From the NCBI GenBank assembly GCA_023384095.1, contig JAHDXT010000008.1:1-64000 (forward strand): a stretch of DNA of 64,000 nucleotides, in the 5' to 3' direction. The DNA comes from Hyphomicrobiaceae bacterium (GTDB lineage Bacteria; Pseudomonadota; Alphaproteobacteria; Rhizobiales; Hyphomicrobiaceae). Position 1 is the stretch's first letter; the number at the start of each line of letters is the position of its first letter. Shown here piece after piece: positions 8,872 through 17,327 of the stretch. Under the pieces are notes generated by a model that saw only the letters and a program-made list of their open reading frames with translations, was not told the origin of the DNA and did not search any database. The position numbers and the translations under genes were made by a program.

Positions 8872-9651
8872 TCAGTGCTGCGTGGTGTTCACCGGCCGCC
8901 CGCTTACGATCATGCTGACCACCTGGTCGTGGTCCACGCCGGCGGTCTCGACCACGTCGACGAGGTTGCCGTTCTTCATCACGGCGATCCTGTCCGCCAC
9001 CGTGAAGACGTGCTCCAGGTTATGGCTGATGATGAGCACAGCAAGGCCCTTGGCCCGCAGGCTGTTGATCAGCTCCAGGACCTTCCGGCCCTCGTCGACG
9101 CCCAGCGCCGCCATCGGCTCGTCCATGATGAGCAGCTTGACGTCCTCGAGCAGCAGGCGGGCGATGGCCACCGACTGGCGCTGGCCGCCCGACATGGAGC
9201 GCACGGGGGCGTCGATGGCCGGCAGCTTCAGGCCGATCCGCTCGAGCAAATCCAGGGTCTGCTTGCGCATGCTGGCGCGGTCGAGCGTCGGGAAGATGCC
9301 GAAGCGCCGGGTCTGAAGCTCGCGCCCGAGGAAGATGTTCTCCTGGACGTTGAACACGTCGATCAGGCCGAGATGCTGGTGCAGCGTCTCGATGCCGTGC
9401 TTCCTGGCATCGGTCGGACCGCTCAGCCGGACGTCATGCCCCTCGATCCGGATCGAGCCTTCGTCGGGCACCATCACGCCGGCCAGCATCTTGATGAAGC
9501 TCGATTTGCCGGCGCCGTTGTCGCCGACCAGCGCCACCACCTCGCCCCTGCGGATGTCGAGCGAGACGGAATTCACGGCCTTGAGACCGCCATAGCTCTT
9601 GCTCAGTCCACGCACGGACATGAGAGCGTCTGTCGCGGCGGCCGTGTTCAT
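8872..9651 (-). CDS. Sugar ABC transporter ATP-binding protein
   Basis: Starts MNTAAATDALMSVRGLSKSYGGLKAV; Walker A GDNGAGKSS, signature SGGQRQSVAIARLLL, Walker B LLIMDEP; part of ORF 8872..10470. Confidence 0.92.
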   Translation of the reverse strand: MNTAAATDALMSVRGLSKSYGGLKAVNSVSLDIRRGEVVALVGDNGAGKSSFIKMLAGVMVPDEGSIRIEGHDVRLSGPTDARKHGIETLHQHLGLIDVFNVQENIFLGRELQTRRFGIFPTLDRASMRKQTLDLLERIGLKLPAIDAPVRSMSGGQRQSVAIARLLLEDVKLLIMDEPMAALGVDEGRKVLELINSLRAKGLAVLIISHNLEHVFTVADRIAVMKNGNLVDVVETAGVDHDQVVSMIVSGRPVNTTQH

Positions 9652-9710
9652 CTCTGCTGGTGTCACCTGCTGCTCCTCCCGAGACTGCGGGCCCGCTTCC
9701 TGCGCGCCCT

Positions 9711-10661
9711 TCACTGGCCGATGGCCCAACCGACCGCGGCCGACGTGCCCTGGGCATTGGTCGACCAGAACTCCACCCCCTTCGAGCCGTCGGGATTGAT
9801 GGTGCGGACCACGGCCCGGCACTCGATCGTCTCCCCGCTCTTGACGGGAGACAGGAACGTGGCGCCGAGCCGGCCTCCCGACAGGAACCCAGGGCCGAAG
9901 AACGAGACCATCATTTCCGAGAACCAGCAGACCTGAATCATGCCCGACATGATGGTGCTGTCGAAGCCGGCCTCCCTGGCCACGTCCGGGTCGGTGTGGA
10001 TGTTCTTCCAGTTTTCGTTGGCGCCGACGAACATGGACATCTGGTCCTGGTGGATCGTCTTCCTCAGAACGGGCAGCGGCGTGTCCGGTGCCGTCACGTC
10101 GGCAGCGCGCGCTGCGGGTGCGCGCCCGGCGGGCCATTCGCCGCTCACGCGCCGGGCCGACAGGCCGTCGGCCTCCCGCTGCGGGACGTCCTCGAGGGGC
10201 ACATCCGAGCTCACGATCTCGACGCTGCGCTGCCGGACCAGGAGATGGCCGGCTGCGTCCCGTGCCTCGCCGTCGAGCACGACGCAGGGTCGCCCCTTGC
10301 GCACGAACTTGTCCGTGTAGCGTCCCGTCAGCGAGATGGTCTCGCCGAACGGCACCGGGGCGTGGAACCAGACGTCCTCCTTGAGGTGCACGGCCTTGAT
10401 GCCCTGCGGGTCGTAGCCTTCCATGAAGATATGCAGCAGCTTCTTGGCGATGCCGGACGAGTGCGCCCACGGCCCGCAGGTGCCCGGAGCCCGGAAATAG
10501 GGCGGGCTCCAGTCGTCCACCGCGAACGCGAATCCCTTGACGAAATGGTCGTCCACCGGGAACCGCACTGGACCGAAGCTCTCCCCGACGTCGATGGCCT
10601 GGTATGATTGCTGTTTCAAGTTGTCGTCTCCGCTAAGGCACTTGACCGGGCGTGCGCGCAA
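9711..10661 (-). CDS. MaoC-like hotdog-fold protein (two hotdog-like halves; acyl-CoA hydratase/dehydratase family)
   Basis: 316 aa ORF; N-half ...PFGETISLTGRYTDKF..., C-half ...NIHTDPDVAREAGFDSTIMSGMIQ...; TTG start at 10661 or 10619, start uncertain. Confidence 0.72.
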   Translation of the reverse strand: MRARPVKCLSGDDNLKQQSYQAIDVGESFGPVRFPVDDHFVKGFAFAVDDWSPPYFRAPGTCGPWAHSSGIAKKLLHIFMEGYDPQGIKAVHLKEDVWFHAPVPFGETISLTGRYTDKFVRKGRPCVVLDGEARDAAGHLLVRQRSVEIVSSDVPLEDVPQREADGLSARRVSGEWPAGRAPAARAADVTAPDTPLPVLRKTIHQDQMSMFVGANENWKNIHTDPDVAREAGFDSTIMSGMIQVCWFSEMMVSFFGPGFLSGGRLGATFLSPVKSGETIECRAVVRTINPDGSKGVEFWSTNAQGTSAAVGWAIGQ

Positions 10662-10671
10662 CGCTTATCTA

Positions 10672-10686
10672 GAAAATCGTTTTTTC
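10672..10686. promoter_or_regulatory. Candidate LacI-family operator 3
   Basis: GAAAATCGTTTTTTC, identical to operator 1, in the divergent region between the maoC-like gene and the CaiB-type gene. Confidence 0.7.
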
Positions 10687-10743
10687 TCGGAGGATAAGGG
10701 TTATGAACGCGTTGTCAACACGCCGCGGAAGGGGAGCGCGGAG

Positions 10744-11931
10744 ATGACGGGCGCGCTCCACGGGCTTCGCGTGCTCGACCTGTCGCGCTACATCGCCGGC
10801 CCCTACTGCGGCATGCTGCTGGGGGACATGGGCGCCGACGTCGTCAAGGTCGAGACTCCGGAACGGGGCGAGAATACCCGCACGTTCCATCCCCGGATTG
10901 GCGACGAGAGCATCTACACGATGGTCTTCAACCGCAACAAGCGGGGCATGACGCTGAACTTCCGCAGCGCCGACGGCCAGGGGACCCTGCGCGACCTGAT
11001 CAAGGCGGCCGACGTGGTCGTCGAGAACTTCCTGCCGGGCACGCTCGAGAAGATGGGCTGCGGCTGGGAGGAGATGCGCAAGGCCAACCCGCGCCTGATC
11101 ATGACCCGGATCTCCGGTTTCGGGTCCACCGGCCCCTATTCCGGCGAGCCCTGCTTCGACCTGATCGCGCAGGCCATGTCCGGGCTGATGGACCTCACCG
11201 GCGAGCGGCAGGGTCCTCCCACCATGGCGGGCACTTTCATCGCCGACTACACCTCGGCCCTCTATGCCACGATCGGCACTCTTGGTGCCGTGCACAGCCG
11301 CGAGAAGACGGGAGCCGGCCAGCTCGTCGAGACCACGCTCCTCAACAGCGCCGTGTCGCTGCTGGTTACGGCCATCCCGAACCAGATGCTGTTCGGCAAC
11401 GAGACGACCCGCAACGGCAACCGCGACCGATTCGTGGCGCCGAGCAACACGTTTCCGACCAGGGACGGCGAGTGGATCATCTTCCAGGCCTCCGGCGAGG
11501 ATAAGTTCGCCTTTCTGGCCAACGCCATGAGTCGCCCGGATCTCGTCGAGGATCCGCGTTTCTCGACGAACGCCGCCAGGCTGGCCAACGCCGAGGAGCT
11601 GGAAGCCATCATCACCGGCTGGTCAAGCACGCACGGCACCGAGGAAGTCCTCGCCGTCATGAAGGCGGGCAAGATCCCCAGCACCAAGGTCGCCACCGTC
11701 GCCGACGTGATCGAGAACCCGCAGATCACCCATAACGAGCAGATCTTGTGGCTGGATCAGGCGGGCGGCAAGGTCCCGGTGCAGGGCTTCACCGTCAGGT
11801 TCGGCAACACCCCGATGAAGCTGCGGTATTCCGCGCCGTCGGTCGGGCAGCACACCGAGGAGGTCCTGCGGGAGTGGGTCGACTACTCACCCACAGCGAT
11901 CGCCCGGCTACGCGAGGTGAAGGCGATCTGA
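10744..11931 (+). CDS. CaiB/BaiF family (family III) CoA transferase
   Basis: MTGALHGLRVLDLSRYIAGPYCGMLLGDMGADVVKVE and NRNKRGMTLN motifs; within ORF 10537..11931. Confidence 0.93.
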   Translation: MTGALHGLRVLDLSRYIAGPYCGMLLGDMGADVVKVETPERGENTRTFHPRIGDESIYTMVFNRNKRGMTLNFRSADGQGTLRDLIKAADVVVENFLPGTLEKMGCGWEEMRKANPRLIMTRISGFGSTGPYSGEPCFDLIAQAMSGLMDLTGERQGPPTMAGTFIADYTSALYATIGTLGAVHSREKTGAGQLVETTLLNSAVSLLVTAIPNQMLFGNETTRNGNRDRFVAPSNTFPTRDGEWIIFQASGEDKFAFLANAMSRPDLVEDPRFSTNAARLANAEELEAIITGWSSTHGTEEVLAVMKAGKIPSTKVATVADVIENPQITHNEQILWLDQAGGKVPVQGFTVRFGNTPMKLRYSAPSVGQHTEEVLREWVDYSPTAIARLREVKAI

Positions 11932-11940
11932 CACGCTGCG

Positions 11941-12400
11941 CCCGCCTGCCAGCGCACCGCCGCGGCACGGCCGTAGGTGCCGGCCTCCGCCGACACGACG
12001 GGAGTGGGGGTCGGTGTTGGAGAAAAGAAGCGACAGGAGCCCTATCATCCCCGCACTGTCATCCCGCGCAGGCGGCCGCGATGCGTTTCGGCAAGAGGCA
12101 GGTCGAGAGCTTGCACGCGGGTGCCTCACCGCCAGCGCACCGTCGCGGCGCGGTGTCGTGGATGGCCGCCTCCGCGGCCATGACGGCGGATTGGGGCGGG
12201 TGTTGGAGGAAAAGTACGGGAGCGCTGCCCTCCCCTCACCGTCATTCCCGCGCAGGCGGGAAACCGTGATGCGTCTCGGCAAGGGGCAGGGGAGGCCTCA
12301 CACGCGGGTGCCTCACCGCCAGCGCACCGTTGCCGCACGGCGCCGTAGGTGCCGGCCTCCGCCGACACGACGGAAGCGAGAGGAGGAGGGGAGCGGCAGC
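11941..12400. repeat. Cluster of three imperfect direct repeats (period 183 and 187 bp) with REP-like palindromes
   Basis: CCAGCGCACCG at 11949, 12132 and 12319, each followed by similar sequence; units 1 and 2 carry GTCATTCCCGCGCAGGCGGGAA-like hairpins. Confidence 0.75.
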
Positions 12401-12486
12401 GCCCTCGCACGACAATCCAGAGGCAAGAGGCTTTGCCGCGATTCGAGAAAGCCGGTGGAGGGCTTGGAGCGGTCTGCCCCGAGCGG

Positions 12487-13548
12487 CTAATCGGCCGGAA
12501 CGGGCGCCGCCCCCGACGTCGCACGCACCACGAGCTCGGTCGGAATGATGATCCTACTGATCGGTGCGTCTCGATTGTTGATCCGCGAGATCAGCACCTT
12601 GGCGGCGGTCGCGCCCACGGTCCATTTCGGATGCCGCAGCGTCGTGAGACTGGCCCAGGGCATCGCCGACACGAAGATATCGTCGATGCCGATAATCGAT
12701 ACGTCCTGCGGGATCCGAAGTCCGAATTCCTGGATGGCCTCGATGGCGCCGAGAGCCATCAGGTCGTTGCCGCCGATAATGGCCGTTGGACGCTTAACCA
12801 TGGCGAGCATCCGGCGTGCCGCTTTCGCCCCGGACGTGTAGCTCCAGTCGCCCGGCTGGACCAGCTTCTCGTCGTGGCCTCCCGCCAGCGACTCCATCGC
12901 TTTGACGAAGCCGTCGTACCGGTCCTGTGCGGCGGTCGAGCCTTTCCGGCCCTGTATGAAACCGATCCTGCGGTGTCCGAGCCCCCAGAGGTACTCGCAG
13001 GTCTCCTTCATCCCGCTGATGTTGTCGACACCCACGTAATCGGTCACCGTCCCGGGATAGCGCTGGTTGATCATGACCAGCGGCAAGCCTTCCTCGACCA
13101 TACTCAGAATGTCGTCGGACTTCTGGATCTGTGACGCGATGACGATGCCGTCCACCTGCTGATCCCTGAGGATCTCGATGTAGGTCCTTTGCTTGTCCTC
13201 CCTGTAATCCGTATTGCAGAGGATCAGGTTGTATCCTTCCGTCGAGGCCACGTCCTCCACGCCCCGGACCAGTTCGGGAAAGAATGGGTTGGCGATATCT
13301 CCGACTAGGATGCCGATGGAATAGGTTCGGTGCGTTCTGAGGCTGCGGGCGATCTTCGACGCGCGATAGCCGACATCGGTCGCCGCCTTAAGCACCTTCA
13401 GGCGCGTCACATCGGAGACGTAGCGCCGGTTCGTGAGCGCGTTCGAGACCGTGGACAGGGCTAGCCCCGAGGCGTTGGCCACGTCCCTGATCGTGGCACG
13501 CTTCTGCCGGCGCGGACTTGCGGGCGCCCTTTTTCCGTCATCTGGCAT
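12487..13548 (-). CDS. LacI family transcriptional regulator
   Basis: 353 aa; HTH RATIRDVANASGLALSTVSNALTNRRYVSDVTRLKV plus sugar-binding-like effector domain. Confidence 0.93.
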   Translation of the reverse strand: MPDDGKRAPASPRRQKRATIRDVANASGLALSTVSNALTNRRYVSDVTRLKVLKAATDVGYRASKIARSLRTHRTYSIGILVGDIANPFFPELVRGVEDVASTEGYNLILCNTDYREDKQRTYIEILRDQQVDGIVIASQIQKSDDILSMVEEGLPLVMINQRYPGTVTDYVGVDNISGMKETCEYLWGLGHRRIGFIQGRKGSTAAQDRYDGFVKAMESLAGGHDEKLVQPGDWSYTSGAKAARRMLAMVKRPTAIIGGNDLMALGAIEAIQEFGLRIPQDVSIIGIDDIFVSAMPWASLTTLRHPKWTVGATAAKVLISRINNRDAPISRIIIPTELVVRATSGAAPVPAD

Positions 13549-13586
13549 CGCGTGGTCGACCCGTCCTTGCCTTGGCAGAGGTCAAT

Positions 13587-13602
13587 CTAAAAACGATTTT
13601 TT
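13587..13602. promoter_or_regulatory. Candidate LacI-family operator 4 (autoregulatory)
   Basis: CTAAAAACGATTTTTT, reverse complement closely matches GAAAATCGTTTTTTC; about 40 bp upstream of the lacI-type start codon. Confidence 0.62.
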
Positions 13603-13756
13603 TGCGCGAAATTCAAGAGCGCCGAGCCGCATGGCGCGCTTGACCCAAGTAACCGTCTCATTTCGAGAGTTCTCCCGGGCCTCATCATCCCCGTCCTGGC
13701 AGGCGCGTCGGAAGAGCACGCATCAAGGAGTGCGGAGGTGAACCGGCTGATTGGCA

Positions 13757-14575
13757 TCAGGCAACAACAACCACAGCCATTCCCGCTGTGATCAGTCCGA
13801 ACCCGAGCCAGGGCGTGAGCCGTGCGCCGAAGGGCGCCAGCTTCTCCACCAGCACGACCGCCGACAGGCCCGCGATCCACAGCAGGTTCATCACGCCGCC
13901 GGCGAACAGCAGCAGCATGAGCGCCCAGCAGCAGCCGAGGCAGAAGGCGCCGTGCTCGACGCCCATCAGGAAGGCGCCGCTGCGCCCTGGCCGCCAATGC
14001 CGCGACAGGTATGCGACAGGAGCGCGGCAGTGGCTGAGGCAGACGCCCTTCAAGGGCGAGAGCTGATAGAGCCCGGCAGCGACCAGAAGGCCGCCGGTCA
14101 GCCAGACATCGACGGACCCCATCATCATGCCGTCGACCGCGCCTGCGCGCTCCAGGCCCCACTCGAGCCCGGTCGCCAGAATGCTGAAGCAGAGCCAGAT
14201 CGCCAGGTAGCCGGCCGTGAAGGCGGCCGCCGGCACGGCGACGGTGCCGGCCGGTGCCCGGCGTGCAGCATGACGGGAAACCCGCGCGTGGAGCAGCACC
14301 ATCGGAGCCGCGCTCGGCAGCATCATGGCGATCATCATCGTCCACCACATGGCGACCATGACGAGCGCGTAGCCGGGTGTCCAATGGGCAGGGGTGGCCT
14401 CCATCATCATCGCGTGCGGAAGCCGCCAGCTCGTCATCGAGATGGCGCTCATGCCCGTTCCGCCGCCCGAGAGGACGTGCCCCCAGGCGAGGCCGATGAC
14501 AGCGCCCAGACCCGCAATGATGATGAGCTGCTCGCGTCTGAGCAGCGCCTCGGTTCTGGTCGTCGCCTCACGCAT
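13757..14575 (-). CDS. DUF2182-type predicted metal-binding integral membrane protein
   Basis: 272 aa, multiple TM segments, WWTMMIAMMLPSAAPMVLL and EHGAFCLGCCWALMLLLFAGGVMN. Confidence 0.8.
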   Translation of the reverse strand: MREATTRTEALLRREQLIIIAGLGAVIGLAWGHVLSGGGTGMSAISMTSWRLPHAMMMEATPAHWTPGYALVMVAMWWTMMIAMMLPSAAPMVLLHARVSRHAARRAPAGTVAVPAAAFTAGYLAIWLCFSILATGLEWGLERAGAVDGMMMGSVDVWLTGGLLVAAGLYQLSPLKGVCLSHCRAPVAYLSRHWRPGRSGAFLMGVEHGAFCLGCCWALMLLLFAGGVMNLLWIAGLSAVVLVEKLAPFGARLTPWLGFGLITAGMAVVVVA

Positions 14576-14596
14576 GGCCGCTCGTTCGTTCGCGCG

Positions 14597-15259
14597 CTAT
14601 GCCGCGGCAGGGCGGACGGACTGCTCGTCGATGATGCCGTAGGGACCGTAGGCCACGTAGCACAACGCGCCGTAGCGCTTCGACTGATCCATGGCGAGCT
14701 CCTCGCCGCCGGCCCTGAAGGTGGCGCTCGCCATCTCGGCGCTACGGAACTCGAAGCCGGTCGGCAGCACGATCTGCGCGAAGTGATCGGCGCCTGTGAC
14801 TGGGTTCTTGATCGGCTCGATCTCGAGCTTCAGAACGCCGGGTACGATGAAGCGGGCGGTACGCCTCTCGAAATCGCAGGCGAACGTCATCTCGGCGAAG
14901 ATGGGGTCGAGCTCGCGGGCGATCGTCGAGCCATAGATGTTGAACACCGTGGTGGGCTCCTGCTCCCGGCCGCCGAGGATCTGGAACAGGGCCTCGCGCT
15001 GGGCATCGCTGGCGCGGCTGTCGACGAAGCCCTGAACCGTGCCACGACCCTCGTGCACGGGGCCGGGCCAGCGGTAGCGGGCGCCGATCACGAGATCGTC
15101 GAGCCGGGTGTCTCCGAACCAACCCTCGTCGATGCGGTGCGCCTCCAGTCCCTCGCACCAGCCGTGCGTCGGCGGCGCATTGAACTCGCAAGGACAACCG
15201 TAGCTGCAGTTGCAGCCGCCGATCTTGGGGCCTTTGATCATCCAGTCGACATAGGCCAT
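14597..15259 (-). CDS. DUF1326-type protein
   Basis: 220 aa; Cys-rich N terminus GGCNCSYGCPCEF; adjacent to DUF2182-type gene. Confidence 0.8.
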   Translation of the reverse strand: MAYVDWMIKGPKIGGCNCSYGCPCEFNAPPTHGWCEGLEAHRIDEGWFGDTRLDDLVIGARYRWPGPVHEGRGTVQGFVDSRASDAQREALFQILGGREQEPTTVFNIYGSTIARELDPIFAEMTFACDFERRTARFIVPGVLKLEIEPIKNPVTGADHFAQIVLPTGFEFRSAEMASATFRAGGEELAMDQSKRYGALCYVAYGPYGIIDEQSVRPAAA

Positions 15260-15420
15260 GTCAGCCGACCAGCTCGTGAGCCTGGATATGCCACTCGATC
15301 ACGGCTGCCTCCCTTTGCCTGCCGCTCGGCTGGCGCCGGCTGCAATTTCGCCAGATCAGAATAATGACGATCAGCCTACAGGAGGACCCACCGGGTTGTC
15401 GACCCGGCTGAAGGTGAGGA

Positions 15421-16410
15421 TCAGCGCACGCGCGATTGCCTCGGCAGCGTGTTTGCCCAGCCGTAGGCGAGCATCGTGATGAGCGCCGACCCGGCGAAGA
15501 AATAGACGCCAGGCAGCACCGAAGCCTCCGTGTAGCCCGACGAGTTCACGTAGAAGATGAGCAGCGCCAGCACCATGACGTCGGTCATGGAGTAGCGGCC
15601 GAGCCATTCCATGGTGGAGATCGAGCGGTTGCGGAACTCCGGCGACAGGTCGGGCGAGGTGACGAGCGTGAGCAGGTAGAACAGCTTCAGGAACGGGAAG
15701 AAGATCGAGAACGCGAACAGGACCGCGCACAGGAAGAATTCCTGGTTCCGGTAGAGCGCGTAGATGATGGTCGCGATCGAGTGCTCGTTCGTCCACACGT
15801 AGATCGTCGTGAAGCGGATCACCGGCAGGATGACGCCGAGCGCGAAGAACACCGTGGCGAGGATGATGAAGAAGCTGAGCACGAAGTTGCGCAGCGTGGA
15901 GGCCGTCTCGGTGCCGGCCGGGACCGAAAGCCCGCCGCCGAGGTCCGCGTCCGTGCGCAGCCACGCGTAGGCGAGGATCATCAGCACGACCGCGGCGGTG
16001 AAGAAGTAGACGCCGGTGAGGCTGGCGGCGTCGTAGACGCCCTGGCTCTTGATGAAGAAGATCGTCAGCGCCAGCACGAGGACGTCGTGCATCGACCATT
16101 TGCCCAGCCACTCCAGCGCCTTGAGGTGGTGCTGCTGGCGCCGGATCTCGGCCACGGGCAGCGTCGAGACGAGCAGCAGGTAGAGCAGCTTGAAGACGGG
16201 GAAGACGATCGAGAACGTCAGCACGGTGAAGCCCAGGAAGAGCTGACCGTCGCGGATCAGCGCCCGCACCGTGGACAGCAGCGAGTACTCTGTCGACCAG
16301 AAGACGTAGCGGGTGAGCTTGATGACGGGCAGGCTGACGCCGAGCGCGAGACAGACGCTCGCCGCGATGATCGCAAGGCTCAACAGAAACCGCCGCCCGC
16401 CGAGCGTCAT
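15421..16410 (-). CDS. Paraquat-inducible protein A (PqiA-like), duplicated domain
   Basis: 329 aa, two similar halves each containing W.G.WSM.DV.VL.. Confidence 0.85.
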   Translation of the reverse strand: MTLGGRRFLLSLAIIAASVCLALGVSLPVIKLTRYVFWSTEYSLLSTVRALIRDGQLFLGFTVLTFSIVFPVFKLLYLLLVSTLPVAEIRRQQHHLKALEWLGKWSMHDVLVLALTIFFIKSQGVYDAASLTGVYFFTAAVVLMILAYAWLRTDADLGGGLSVPAGTETASTLRNFVLSFFIILATVFFALGVILPVIRFTTIYVWTNEHSIATIIYALYRNQEFFLCAVLFAFSIFFPFLKLFYLLTLVTSPDLSPEFRNRSISTMEWLGRYSMTDVMVLALLIFYVNSSGYTEASVLPGVYFFAGSALITMLAYGWANTLPRQSRVR

Positions 16411-16617
16411 CGCTGCCGGCCTGCCCTCCTGTTCGGGTCGACCTGGACAGTAGCCTATCGCACCCGCGCCCGGAAGGCGCGGATGCTATCGTCCCGGTGC
16501 CGGCGGGTCAGAGCATGTCCGACTTGAATCGGATCATATCGTCAGTCCCCCAAATTTAGCGGAAGTGGGCCAGGATGTCGGCGTCGTCGGCTGGTACGCC
16601 CTCCCCTTGACGGGGAG

Positions 16618-16880
16618 GGCGGCGCGGCGAAAGCCGCGCGGGTGGGGTGGGGCCACGATAGGAAACGTCGGCGCCCGGGCACCCCCACCCCCAACCCCTC
16701 CCCGCAAGGGGGAGGGGAGAAGTGCGCGCGACGGCTGCTGGAAAGGGGCGGCGCGGCGAAAGCCGCGCGGGTGGGGTGGGGCCACGATAGGAAACGTCGG
16801 CGCCCAGGCACCCCCACCCCCAACCCCTCCCCGCAAGGGGGAGGGCAGAAGTGCGCGCGACGGCTGCTGGAAAGGGGCGG
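16618..16880. repeat. Tandem direct repeat, two near-identical copies with 129 bp period
   Basis: GGCGCGGCGAAAGCCGCGCGGGTGGGGTGGGGCCACGATAGGAAACGTCGGCGCCC at 16621 and 16750, with CCTCCCCGCAAGGGGGAGGG hairpins. Confidence 0.93.
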
Positions 16881-16897
16881 CGGGGCGGCAGCCGTCC

Positions 16898-17251
16898 TCA
16901 GACGACTGTCGAGCTCTTGTCGTAGCCGATGCCCTTGGCGTCGAGGAGCTGCTGCAGCTCGCCCTGCTGGAACATCTCGCGGATGATGTCACAGCCGCCG
17001 ACGAACTCGCCCTTGACGTAGAGCTGCGGGATCGTGGGCCAGTTGCTGAACGCCTTGATGCCGTCGCGAATGCCCATGTCCTCGAGAACGTTCACATCCT
17101 TGTAACCGACGCCGACGTGGGCGAGGATCTGCGCCACCTGCGCCGAGAACCCGCACTGCGGGAAATTCGATGTACCCTTCATGAAAAGTACGACGTCGTT
17201 GTTTGCGACGGTCTTGGCGATCCAGTCGTGGACGGCTTGCTGCTCGGTCAT
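16898..17251 (-). CDS. grxD: Grx4-type monothiol glutaredoxin
   Basis: 117 aa; VLFMKGTSNFPQCGFSAQV (CGFS) motif. Confidence 0.95.
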   Translation of the reverse strand: MTEQQAVHDWIAKTVANNDVVLFMKGTSNFPQCGFSAQVAQILAHVGVGYKDVNVLEDMGIRDGIKAFSNWPTIPQLYVKGEFVGGCDIIREMFQQGELQQLLDAKGIGYDKSSTVV

Positions 17252-17327
17252 CGGTATCCTCTCAGCTCGTTCGGGCGGTTCAAAGGCGCCGTAGCGCCGT
17301 GAACATGGGGGCTCGGGCCGCCGGAAG

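Noticed and set aside
8872-10470. 532-aa apparent fusion protein
   Set aside because: Only the C-terminal 260 residues (ABC ATPase) are real; the N-terminal part is an out-of-frame reading of the maoC-like gene
11941-12400. Possible CRISPR array
   Set aside because: Only three diverged units with ~185 bp period, no short identical repeats with unique spacers and no cas genes
12543-12841. Plus-strand ORF 12545..12841 and neighbours
   Set aside because: Antisense to the LacI regulator; no support
16534-16992. Pro/Gly-rich ORFs (16534..16992 -, 16565..17302 +, 16642..16986 +)
   Set aside because: Generated by reading through the 129 bp tandem repeat; not protein-coding
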